Positions 8,017-16,330 of a DNA stretch of 27,978 nt are shown piece by piece (position 1 is the first letter of the stretch; every line of letters starts with the position of its first letter). The notes under the pieces are model-generated. The model did not search any database. It was not told the origin of the DNA and saw nothing but the letters and a program-made list of their open reading frames with translations. The stretch spans positions 1 through 27,978 of the forward strand of contig JAAYMG010000182.1 of assembly GCA_012521525.1 (NCBI GenBank), given 5' to 3'. The position numbers were made by a program, and so were the translations under genes. The stretch comes from Clostridiales bacterium. GTDB taxonomy: Bacteria; Bacillota; Clostridia; Oscillospirales; JAAYOS01.

Positions 8017-8046
8017 AGGATACCACATCGCATTTATTTTTGTCAA
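8017..8046 (-). promoter_or_regulatory. Promoter of tRNA-Leu
   Basis: Minus-strand consensus TTGACA (8046-8041), an 18-base spacer and TATCCT (8022-8017), about 20 bases before the mature 5' end of the tRNA. Confidence 0.65.
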
Positions 8047-8220
8047 CGATAAAAGTTGGTGCCGGGCGGCCCGTCCCTTTTCCCTGGTTTCTGTAGAACG
8101 AGCGTCCGCATCGACATTTTTATATACACATAGCAATAATTGTGTAATTGTATACCCATTGTATATCGAAATTCAGCATTACATGTCTATACGGAACGAA
8201 TATATGACTTATATAAAGTT

Positions 8221-11200
8221 TTACTTGTCGTTTTGGCGGTGCTCCTCCGAGTATTCACCCAGCGCCTTGACAAGCAGCTCGGCTTCGCGCAGCACGTCCT
8301 CACCCCTGGAGATCCGCATGGAAAGATACGGCTTTTCACCTGCGCTGAAAAACAGTCTTCCTTTATACCTCCTGTCACTGCACAACAGGCTTATCACCTT
8401 TATGTCAGGCATGCTTGTGACAAAGTTCAGATGCCCGTTCCGCTGGTTTATTTCCGTAATGCCGAGCTGGCCTGCGTCTGCGCGAAGTATGGCGATCCTG
8501 ATGAGAGCGTGAACGCTTTTCGGTATGTCTCCGTAACGGTCGGCAAGCTCGTCTATGAGGTCCGACGCGTCGTCGTCGGTCCTGACGAGCGCGATCCTCC
8601 TGTAAAGGTCCATCCGCTGTCCGGAATCGGGTATATAGGAGGAAGGGATCCCCGCGTCCACCAGGAGGTCCGCGGTGCACTCGACCGCGGGCGTCCTTTT
8701 TTCGCCCCGTTCCTCCAGCACTGCCTCCTCAAGCAGTTTTATATACATGTCATATCCTACATTTATCATATGCCCGGACTGGGCGTGGCCGAGTATGTTG
8801 CCTGCGCCGCGGATCTCAAGGTCCCTCATGGCTATCTTGAATCCCGCGCCGAACTCGGCAAACTCCCTGATGGCGTTGAGCCTCTTCTCGGCGATTTCGG
8901 AAAGCACCTTTCCGCGGCGGAAAGTCAGATAAGCATATGCGTGGCGCTGCGAGCGTCCGACTCGTCCCCTTATTTGATGGAGCTGGGAAAGGCCCATGCG
9001 GTCGGCGTCCTCGACTATCAGTGTGTTTACGTTCGGAATATCGATTCCCGTTTCTATAATGGTCGTGCAGACAAGCACCTGTATTTCGCCCTGTGCCATC
9101 CGCTGCATAACGTCGCTCAGTTCCCGCTCACCCATGCGGCCGTGGGCAACGGCTATCGCCACGCCTTCAAGGTCCTTCGAAAGGCGGGATGCGGTCTGTT
9201 CGATCGACTCTATCCGGTTGTGGAGGTAATACACCTGTCCGCCGCGTCCGATCTCCCTGCGGATGGCGTCAAGGATCACGTTCCAGTCATGCTCCAAAAC
9301 GTATGTCTGGACGGGGTGCCTGTCCTTCGGCGCCTCTTCAAGCGTGGACATGTCCTTTATTCCGGACAGCGCCATGTGAAGCGTTCGGGGAATAGGCGTC
9401 GCGGAAAGGGTCAGCACGTCGACCGTCCGGCTAATCTCTTTCAGCCTCTCCTTGTGCGTCACTCCGAACCTCTGCTCCTCGTCCACGATAAGGAGCCCAA
9501 GGTCCCTGAAGCTGACATCCTTCTGCAGCAGGCGGTGGGTTCCGATTATCATATCGATGGAGCCGTTTTTGATGCCCTGTATGGTTTCCTTCTGCTGCTT
9601 GGGCGTCCTGAACCTGCTCAGTATGTCTATCTTGATGGGAAATCCCGAAAAACGGCGTGTGGCTGTAGTGTAATGCTGCTGCACGAGTACGGTCGTCGGG
9701 GCCAGAAATGCCACCTGTTTTCCGGCGAGTATACATTTCATTGCCGCCCGCAGTGCGACCTCCGTTTTTCCGAACCCGACATCGCCGCAAAGCAACCTGT
9801 CCATCGGATGGCTGGACTCCATGTCCGCCTTGATCTCTTTTACAGACTGGATCTGGTCGTCGGTCTCATCATATTCGAATCCCAGTTCAAACTCCTTCTG
9901 CCACTCGTTGTCGGGAGGAAACGCAAATCCCGGCCTGCGCAGGCGCTCGGCATACAGCTCTATCAGCTCCCTTGCAAGTTCCCTTGCAGCCGACTTGGCT
10001 CTCGACTTGGAACGCTGCCACTCCGTACCGCCGAGCTTGTTGAGCTTGACCTTGACGTCTTCGCCGGCTCCGATATATTTGGAGACCAGGTCAAGCTGAG
10101 TGGCGGGAACATACAGCACATCGGTTCCCGCGAAAGCCAGCTTTATATAGTCGCGTTTGACGTCGTCGACCTCCATGGTCACGATGCCCATGAACCTGGC
10201 AATCCCATGGTGCTCATGGACGACATAATCGCCCGGCGTGAGGTCTTCGTAGGACCGGACCCGTTCCCTGGATGACTTTTTCCGCACCTTGCGGGACTTG
10301 AATCTCTCGGCCGCGATCTGCCCCTCCGTTATCACCGCAAAGCGTATCGCAGGGTACTCAAAACCTGCGGACACCGAGCCCAGGGCAACGGTACAATGAC
10401 CTTTCTCCGGCAGTTTTCTCAGCCCAAGGTCCAATGTCGCGGAAATACCGTTATTGTGCAGTATTTCGGAGAGGTTCCTTGCACTGGTCTCGTTCTTGCA
10501 TAATACGGTTAGGGAAAATGACCTTCCAATGTAGTGCCGTATATCGGAAAGGGCGGTATCGATGCTTCCCCCGTAGGAAGGCAGCTGCTTTACGCTGAAG
10601 CCTGTAATGATCAGCGGTGAGAGAGGATACCTGGCCCCGATAAAGGTGTCGAGGTAGATCACCGGATAAAGCGAAAGATTGGCGTTCAGGGCATCATAGT
10701 CCGTTGTGAACCGGGCATGCTTCGGATGTATTTTGCCCGACTCTATAAGCGACTTCATGTCCTCGTTTTGCTGCCACAGAAAACTCCTGGCGCGCTCGGC
10801 GATCCTTCCGTGGTCCATCACTGCCACGATCGCATGCTCAGGAATATAGTCTATTGCCGTGGCGAAATCCGGATATATCAGATCGAGATAGCGGTCGGCG
10901 GCAGGGAAGATTATCTCGTTTTCCAGTCTTTCAATGTCTGCCGCGATCGTCCTGTTCAGGTCTGAGCTTCCCTTTGTCTTTGAGATCAGCTCCTCCATCG
11001 ACCTGATCAAACCCGCTATCCCGCCCGGCGCATGGGCGGGCAGGGTCTCGGATGCGGGCAGTATCCCGGCCGACTCCAGCTGCGTCGTCCTGCGCTGCGA
11101 TATAGGGTCGAACAAATAGATCGTGTCTATTTCGTCTCCGAAGAATTCGATCCTGTAAGGCCCCTCGGCTCCGGGAGAATAAAAGTCGACGATCCCGCCC

Positions 11201-11721
11201 CTGACGGAAACCTGCCCCTCTCCCTCGACCTTTGCGGACCGTTTGTATCCGGCCATTATCAACGCGTCGACAAGGGAGTCGATCCCCGTCTCGTCGCCCG
11301 GCCTTATCCTCGCAGCAACGCGTCCCATGATTTTGGGCGGGATGGTCCTTATCATCACGGCGTCGTATGAAGCTACCACTGCACGAAGCCGGTCCATCCT
11401 GCTCAAAATTGAGATCCTTGCATGTTCCCATTCCCTTGAAGCGACATCGGTCGTATGAAAAACAAATTCACGGTAGGGAAGTACCGGGACTTCCTCTCCC
11501 ATGAACGCTGACAAGTCTGCGGCCATACGCCTTGCTTCCAAATCGTCCGGGCATAGAACAAAGAGCGGTCTGCCTGTCCTTTCGGATAACGCAGCCGCTA
11601 TATGTGCTTTATGGACCGGGTTCAGACCTCCCGCGGCGGCCGGGCACCTGCCCAGTTCCACCGCTTCGACCAGATCTTCGAATTCTTTCAAGCCCCTCAG
11701 GGCTTCGCTCCATATATTCAT
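8221..11721 (-). CDS. mfd: Transcription-repair coupling factor Mfd
   Basis: DNA translocase that removes RNA polymerase stalled at lesions and recruits UvrA. From the ATG at 11721 the protein has 1166 residues, the normal size. An upstream in-frame extension to 11811 lies inside pth and is not used. Domains in order: the UvrB-like N-terminal region (about 1-350); the CarD-like RNA polymerase interaction domain near 490-560 (LTPGDYVVHEHHGIARF); the RecG-like translocase with Walker A GDVGFGKTE near 645, the DEEQ box in IVDEEQRFGV near 747, LSATPIPRTLHMA, and RGRVGRSQRHAYAYL near 920; and the C-terminal TRCF domain. The start lies 7 bases after the pth stop, with GGAG about 10 bases upstream, so pth and mfd are coupled. 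The pth-mfd pair is standard in Firmicutes. Confidence 0.97.
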   Translation of the reverse strand: MNIWSEALRGLKEFEDLVEAVELGRCPAAAGGLNPVHKAHIAAALSERTGRPLFVLCPDDLEARRMAADLSAFMGEEVPVLPYREFVFHTTDVASREWEHARISILSRMDRLRAVVASYDAVMIRTIPPKIMGRVAARIRPGDETGIDSLVDALIMAGYKRSAKVEGEGQVSVRGGIVDFYSPGAEGPYRIEFFGDEIDTIYLFDPISQRRTTQLESAGILPASETLPAHAPGGIAGLIRSMEELISKTKGSSDLNRTIAADIERLENEIIFPAADRYLDLIYPDFATAIDYIPEHAIVAVMDHGRIAERARSFLWQQNEDMKSLIESGKIHPKHARFTTDYDALNANLSLYPVIYLDTFIGARYPLSPLIITGFSVKQLPSYGGSIDTALSDIRHYIGRSFSLTVLCKNETSARNLSEILHNNGISATLDLGLRKLPEKGHCTVALGSVSAGFEYPAIRFAVITEGQIAAERFKSRKVRKKSSRERVRSYEDLTPGDYVVHEHHGIARFMGIVTMEVDDVKRDYIKLAFAGTDVLYVPATQLDLVSKYIGAGEDVKVKLNKLGGTEWQRSKSRAKSAARELARELIELYAERLRRPGFAFPPDNEWQKEFELGFEYDETDDQIQSVKEIKADMESSHPMDRLLCGDVGFGKTEVALRAAMKCILAGKQVAFLAPTTVLVQQHYTTATRRFSGFPIKIDILSRFRTPKQQKETIQGIKNGSIDMIIGTHRLLQKDVSFRDLGLLIVDEEQRFGVTHKERLKEISRTVDVLTLSATPIPRTLHMALSGIKDMSTLEEAPKDRHPVQTYVLEHDWNVILDAIRREIGRGGQVYYLHNRIESIEQTASRLSKDLEGVAIAVAHGRMGERELSDVMQRMAQGEIQVLVCTTIIETGIDIPNVNTLIVEDADRMGLSQLHQIRGRVGRSQRHAYAYLTFRRGKVLSEIAEKRLNAIREFAEFGAGFKIAMRDLEIRGAGNILGHAQSGHMINVGYDMYIKLLEEAVLEERGEKRTPAVECTADLLVDAGIPSSYIPDSGQRMDLYRRIALVRTDDDASDLIDELADRYGDIPKSVHALIRIAILRADAGQLGITEINQRNGHLNFVTSMPDIKVISLLCSDRRYKGRLFFSAGEKPYLSMRISRGEDVLREAELLVKALGEYSEEHRQNDK

Positions 11722-11728
11722 CGGCCAA

Positions 11729-12349
11729 TTACTCCACAAATCGTCCGTTGAATTTGCCGGCGGCACCGTCAAAATCGCCGGTAAGCATATGCTCCACCGC
11801 ATCCGCGGCAACGGGGATCACGCGTTCTATGCGCTCGCGGTCCGCCCCTTCAAAAACAGAGGTCACCCAATCGACAAGGTCGCGGCCTTCGCCGGGGCTT
11901 CCCACTCCAACCTTCAGCCTGGGAAAATCCTCGGAGCCGCACATCTCTATGACGGACTTTATGCCGTTATGTCCGCCGTCGCTGCCCTTCTTGCGCACGC
12001 GCAGTTTCCCGACCGGCAGACAGACGTCGTCAAAAACGACGATGATCCGCCCGATCGGGATCTTGTAAAATGAAGCGGCGGCCTGGATCGACCTGCCGCT
12101 CAAATTCATATAGGTCTGCGGCTTGAGCAGCAGTACGTTTACTCCCCGCTCTCCGGGACCGGTCCCGATGACCCCTGTTCCGGCAAGTGCCTGGAACCTG
12201 TTCCTGTCGACCGGGATCCCGTGACGCCGTGAAAGCTCGTCGATCACTCTGAATCCTATATTATGCCGGGTCCCGCTGTATCTCAATCCGGGATTGCCCA
12301 ATCCCGCAACGATGAAGTCCACAGGTCCCGGCTTCTTCCAGAACAACAT
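11729..12349 (-). CDS. pth: Peptidyl-tRNA hydrolase
   Basis: Cleaves the ester bond of peptidyl-tRNA released from stalled ribosomes and so recycles tRNA. I choose the ATG at 12349 (206 residues) because GGAG lies 7 bases upstream. The next in-frame ATGs at 12370 and 12379 would add a tail without homology. The family motifs are all present: AGLGNPGLRYSGTRHNIGF (with catalytic His and the conserved Asn), LLKPQTYMNLSGRS, VVFDDVCLPVGKLRVRKKG (catalytic Asp) and GSDGGHNGIKSVIE. The gene lies about 230 bases downstream of the glmU-like gene and immediately upstream of mfd. The order glmU-pth-mfd is as in Bacilli and Clostridia, except that prs is missing here. Confidence 0.95.
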   Translation of the reverse strand: MLFWKKPGPVDFIVAGLGNPGLRYSGTRHNIGFRVIDELSRRHGIPVDRNRFQALAGTGVIGTGPGERGVNVLLLKPQTYMNLSGRSIQAAASFYKIPIGRIIVVFDDVCLPVGKLRVRKKGSDGGHNGIKSVIEMCGSEDFPRLKVGVGSPGEGRDLVDWVTSVFEGADRERIERVIPVAADAVEHMLTGDFDGAAGKFNGRFVE

Positions 12350-12576
12350 TTCCTGTCTCCGTTTCGGCATTCCGGTCATATTATCATATCCGGCAATGCT
12401 AAGAATAATGTTATCTATTTAAGAACGTTTTTATGCTCATTTCATACTCGAATTACCGGCATTTTTAAGACAAGAACGAAACCCAAACTGAATTGCCGCA
12501 TATCGTTCAGTTGTTTACATAACTGAGCTTCTGAATATTGCTCAGCTGTATAAATACCTTTGCCGGCATTTATTAT

Positions 12577-13785
12577 TTACTTATTGAGTTCCTTCCTTTT
12601 TTTATTATACCAATCCGGCTTATTGGTTTGCCTTACACGTCCGATGGCAAGGTTGCCCTCCGGCACGTCCTGCGTCACCGTGGTCCCGGCAGCGGTAGTG
12701 GCGTTTTTCCCTACCCGTACAGGTGCGATCAGGTTGGTATTGCACCCGATAAACGCCCCGTCCTCTATCACGGTGAGATGCTTTGCCACCCCGTCATAAT
12801 TGGCCGTGACCGTACCGCATCCGAAGTTTACGTTCCTGCCGACCTCCGCGTCACCAATATATGTCAGGTGGGATACTTTCGTGCCGTCGCCGATCACAGC
12901 CTTCTTAAGCTCAACAAAGTCGCCGATCCTGATATTGTCCCCGATACTGCAGCCGGGACGGATATATGCGAACGGACCGACCTTGACCTTCTTTCCGATA
13001 GTGCTGTCCATAACCTGGGAGGCATTGATCTCCGTTCCGTCTCCTACACTGCAGCCGTCCAATACCGTGTTCGGTCCTATCTTGCACCTCTGACCGATGA
13101 CAGTCATGCCCTTGATGATGGTATTGGGATAGATGATGCTGCCCGGGCCGATCGTTGCATCGGGGGATATATAACATGTATCTGCTCCGACAAAGCGGAC
13201 CCCGTTTGCCATGAGCCTGCGGTTGACAGCGTCGCGGAGCAGGTCCTCCGCACGGCAGACATCCTCGAGATTGCGTATCACAAGGCCCATCGTCCCCGTA
13301 TCTATGCAGTCGATTTCATAGAAATCGTCAAAGCTGTCCTGACCCTCCAGCGCGCTTATGAGCAGCAGCGGGTCAAAGTCGTCACCGCCGGAAAATCCGC
13401 ATACGCCGATGGGCATGCCCCCCGATGTCAGCACGACCTTTTCCCTCGAGTGAAGCGTGTCAAGCAGTTCCTCAATGGCATCCCGGTCAAAAAACACTGC
13501 GTCGCTTATTACAATGACACGTTCGTTCACGTTCTCGCCAAGCCCTCTTATGGCTTCGCGGACGTGTCCAACTTCACATCTGGTAAAGGCGGAAAAGAGA
13601 TCTTCGATCCTGCTGTCGTGTTCAAAGGTCCCGTTTACGACAAGAAGCAGTTCTCCTATGCCGCTCTCGCTCAATTCTTCTGCTATCCAATGATACAGTT
13701 TCTTGAACAGCAGTTCCTCCTCAAACAGGGGCCTCGTTTCCTCGCAGACCTTCAATATCGCTGCCGTCCGAACAGTGGTATCCAT
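12577..13785 (-). CDS. glmU: GlmU homologue with intact acetyltransferase half and degenerate uridylyltransferase half
   Basis: GlmU normally acetylates glucosamine-1-phosphate and then adds UMP to give UDP-GlcNAc for cell wall synthesis. The ATG at 13785 follows AAAGGAG at the right distance. A GTG at 13794 is also in frame. The product is 402 residues, about 55 shorter than usual. Residues 205-385 are a left-handed beta-helix whose acetyltransferase residues line up with E. coli GlmU: R276, K294, H306 and Y309 (SHLTYIGDAEVG), N320 and K335. The N-terminal 200 residues still resemble the nucleotidyltransferase domain near 160-205 (the linker before the beta-helix) and keep an Asp (VISDAVFFD, D95) where the Mg-binding Asp would be, but the LAAGxGTRM nucleotide loop is absent. 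Position next to pth-mfd shows it is the native locus. Uridylyltransfer is unlikely. Acetyltransfer is probable. Confidence 0.85.
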   Translation of the reverse strand: MDTTVRTAAILKVCEETRPLFEEELLFKKLYHWIAEELSESGIGELLLVVNGTFEHDSRIEDLFSAFTRCEVGHVREAIRGLGENVNERVIVISDAVFFDRDAIEELLDTLHSREKVVLTSGGMPIGVCGFSGGDDFDPLLLISALEGQDSFDDFYEIDCIDTGTMGLVIRNLEDVCRAEDLLRDAVNRRLMANGVRFVGADTCYISPDATIGPGSIIYPNTIIKGMTVIGQRCKIGPNTVLDGCSVGDGTEINASQVMDSTIGKKVKVGPFAYIRPGCSIGDNIRIGDFVELKKAVIGDGTKVSHLTYIGDAEVGRNVNFGCGTVTANYDGVAKHLTVIEDGAFIGCNTNLIAPVRVGKNATTAAGTTVTQDVPEGNLAIGRVRQTNKPDWYNKKRKELNK

Positions 13786-13916
13786 CCCTTTCACTCCTTT
13801 GCAGCATCAAAAGTGGTTGCCGGCATGCCGAACTCCTGCTCTCATTACGTGTAAAGCATTTCTTTTGGTGCTTTCGATTGGCGGGTCTTCATAGCTGAGA
13901 ATATTTTCCCGAAGAA

Positions 13917-13946
13917 ATTATACTATAGACTCGCGATTTATATCAA
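13917..13946 (-). promoter_or_regulatory. Promoter of the glmU-like gene
   Basis: Minus strand TTGATA (13946-13941), an 18-base spacer and a perfect TATAAT (13922-13917), about 130 bases before the ATG at 13785. Confidence 0.55.
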
Positions 13947-14031
13947 GTGCTAACCATACGACAAACATACATATATTTATACATGAACTATGTAAAGAAA
14001 AACAGCGATATCGGATCAGTCGGAGGTCGCC

Positions 14032-14775
14032 ATGATAATATTGAAAAAAGCCCGTTTAAAGCAACTGCTGTTCATAATCATTATGGTCATAATATTGTCG
14101 CTTGTAAGTGTCGGGCTGGGGTTGCTTGAGGCCTGGCTTGTAGATCGCTATTTCCCCGATCCGCAAAACTTTCCCTGGCAGCGCATATATCCTTCTTTCT
14201 CCGTTCCGAATGAAGGTTACGCCATATTCGTGGACCTCGACATAATGCAGCTCACACTTTATAAGGACGGCGAGGTCTTCAGGAAATGGCCGTGTTCGGG
14301 AGGTGCAAAAAATACACCCTCTCCCCTCGGGTTATTCAAGGTCAACGGGATAGGGAACTGGGGAGAGGGCTTCGGAGGGAGCTGGATCTCGATCAACGTC
14401 CCCTGGGGGAAGTACGGGATACACGGCACATATGAGCCCTGGACCATAGGACGGATGAACGTATCCCATGGCTGCATCCGCATGCGCAACGAAGATGTGC
14501 GCGAACTGAAAAAGTATGTCAAATGGGGGACTCCCGTTTATATCAAATATGACAACATCCCGTTCAGGAAAATGGAACACGGTGACATCGGCAGCGATGT
14601 GCTGGAATTGCAGGAAAACCTGCTCCAGCTTGGCTATTATAAAGGGACTCCCGACGGGAGGTTTGGCGACGGAACGATGCTGGCGGTAAAAAAGTTCCAA
14701 AAAGACCACAAACTCAAGGTCGACGGAATCGTCGGCTGGAATACATACAACAAGATCCAAATGCTTCTGGATTAA
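14032..14775 (+). CDS. L,D-transpeptidase (YkuD) with C-terminal peptidoglycan-binding domain
   Basis: Peptidoglycan cross-linking enzyme that forms 3-3 links and is insensitive to most beta-lactams. GGAGG lies 5 bases before the ATG. A single N-terminal membrane anchor (about residues 11-34) places the enzyme outside the cell. The YkuD catalytic domain (about 62-172) has the canonical H131 and SHGCIR motif with Cys148 as nucleophile and Arg150. PSPLGLFKV near 97 is the typical substrate-loop segment. Residues 184-246 are a PG_binding_1 domain (GSDVLELQENLLQLGYY, DGRFGDGT, AVKKFQ). The order, catalytic domain first and binding domain last, is common in Clostridia. The gene converges with the LCP gene, and 14776-14912 has no recognisable feature. 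Confidence 0.93.
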   Translation: MIILKKARLKQLLFIIIMVIILSLVSVGLGLLEAWLVDRYFPDPQNFPWQRIYPSFSVPNEGYAIFVDLDIMQLTLYKDGEVFRKWPCSGGAKNTPSPLGLFKVNGIGNWGEGFGGSWISINVPWGKYGIHGTYEPWTIGRMNVSHGCIRMRNEDVRELKKYVKWGTPVYIKYDNIPFRKMEHGDIGSDVLELQENLLQLGYYKGTPDGRFGDGTMLAVKKFQKDHKLKVDGIVGWNTYNKIQMLLD

Positions 14776-14912
14776 GTGTCTCGTTCAGCTCATCTGCGTC
14801 CCTATAAGACCGGATCATCCATACCCGTTTGTCTATGTTTACGGTACGTTAGCCGACGAGGCATAATGGAAAATCAAACTGCCTGCTTATTTCACACATC
14901 CTGCTGGTCATT

Positions 14913-16238
14913 CTACTCATCTATCTGCCCTCCAGCCAATTCGCTGTCCTGTCCGTTTTCATCCTCACCTTCCTGCGGCCCGGGTGAGGGCGACGGCTGC
15001 GATTCGACTCCCGTTCCGTCTGCGTCGAGCCCGGGGCCGGGAGTTTCGGGGGCAGGGGAGGACATGCCGTCATTTCCCGGCGAAGGTTCCGGCACCTGTG
15101 TCGGCTCAGCCGCGGGATCTTCCCGTTCCCCGGAAGGCGCCTGGCCGGGCCTGGGGCTGGGACTCGTGCCTGTCGCAGGTTTTGCCTGCTGCTCGAACTG
15201 AACATGCTTTACATTTTTTCTTGTTATATCGGTTTCATACGGGTTTATCGTTTCGTTGATAAGCTCGATGGCGTCAGCGCTGCTGACGAACTGATAGTAA
15301 TACGGGTTTACGTCCCTGTCCTTGGTATAGGTCGGGAGAGTATGCATATGGATGTTGTCCGTCCCGATTTCGTATAACTTCATACCAAGCCATATCAGGT
15401 TCCCGACCGAAAGGTCGGTCTCCACATTTTCGGAATATATCCTTGCAAAGGTGTCTATCTTTGCGATGTTTTTTGGCGTCAGCATCTTCTTCGCAACGGC
15501 CAGCAGGAACTGCTGCTGGAGCTCCATCCTGCTGAAATCCGATCCGATATGACCCCTGTACCTGACAAGCTCCATCGCCTTCTGCCCGTTGAGGTGAGTG
15601 GGGCCCGGTTCAAAGTGTATGTGCAGATCCTGCGTCGGATCATCATAATTCATCTTGTACGGGATGTCAAAATCGACACCGCCGACGGCATCCACGAGCT
15701 TTATAAGACCTTCCAGCCCCACCTTGACATAGAAGTCGGGCTCAAAGCCGATCACCTGGGAAACTTCCTTTATGACGAGGGGAATGCCCCCGGCTCCAAG
15801 GGCACCGTTGATTTTTTTGACCGAACGCCGGGCATCCACCTTGGTGTCCCTCGGGATGCTCATTACATGGATCGTCTTTTTGACAGTGTCAATGGTACCG
15901 ACCATGAGCGTGTCGGAAGTATAGTTGTCGCTAGTGCCGATAAGTAATATCGTGTATGTCTCTTTGCGCCTGTTTCCGGATATGGTCTCGGGCTCTTCTC
16001 CTTCCGGTACGGGAGATCCACTCCCGCTCTCAACGTTGAAGCGTTTGAGGTATCCCGCAGGTGCTTTCCCGAGCCTTTCCTCAGGTTGAGGGGTTTCGGT
16101 CCGGTTACCTGCCTGATTCCCGTCATCGATCTTCGGTGCGCGGATATACAGAGCGGTTACTGCAAAAGAAAGCGCTATTACCGCCAACAATATACAAGCC
16201 GCAATACCAGTGCGGCGTAATAATCTCCTTTTTTCCAT
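14913..16238 (-). CDS. LytR-CpsA-Psr (LCP) family protein with a long Pro-rich tail
   Basis: Membrane-anchored phosphotransferase family that attaches teichoic acids or other glycopolymers to peptidoglycan. The ATG at 16238 is preceded by AAAGGTGG. The 441 residues have a membrane segment (about 10-32), a Pro/Glu-rich linker (40-90), and the LCP domain (about 92-345). That domain has SDTLMVGTID, the phosphate-binding SIPRDTKV, KKINGALGAGG and the second Arg motif LVRYRGHIGSDFSRM. Residues about 350-441 are a low-complexity tail rich in Pro, Gly, Ser and Glu, with no fold. LCP proteins often lack such a tail. It may span the wall or be a spacer. The gene is separated from the histidine kinase by 92 bases on the same strand. 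Confidence 0.9.
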   Translation of the reverse strand: MEKRRLLRRTGIAACILLAVIALSFAVTALYIRAPKIDDGNQAGNRTETPQPEERLGKAPAGYLKRFNVESGSGSPVPEGEEPETISGNRRKETYTILLIGTSDNYTSDTLMVGTIDTVKKTIHVMSIPRDTKVDARRSVKKINGALGAGGIPLVIKEVSQVIGFEPDFYVKVGLEGLIKLVDAVGGVDFDIPYKMNYDDPTQDLHIHFEPGPTHLNGQKAMELVRYRGHIGSDFSRMELQQQFLLAVAKKMLTPKNIAKIDTFARIYSENVETDLSVGNLIWLGMKLYEIGTDNIHMHTLPTYTKDRDVNPYYYQFVSSADAIELINETINPYETDITRKNVKHVQFEQQAKPATGTSPSPRPGQAPSGEREDPAAEPTQVPEPSPGNDGMSSPAPETPGPGLDADGTGVESQPSPSPGPQEGEDENGQDSELAGGQIDE

Positions 16239-16330
16239 ATAAGTCCACCTTTATGTCCGCCGGATGATATGCACATAGGATCTTCACTTTGGCGGACCGC
16301 AACGAATCGTATTTGATCAAGTTATCAGGC

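Noticed and set aside
8140..10275. 711-codon open frame on the plus strand
   Set aside because: It lies antisense to mfd, whose protein sequence has all the family motifs. The plus frame gives no recognisable domain and is a by-product of mfd codon use.
12538..13854. 438-codon open frame on the plus strand
   Set aside because: It is antisense to the glmU-like gene and shows Cys/His-rich, motif-free protein. The minus strand carries the real beta-helix acetyltransferase.
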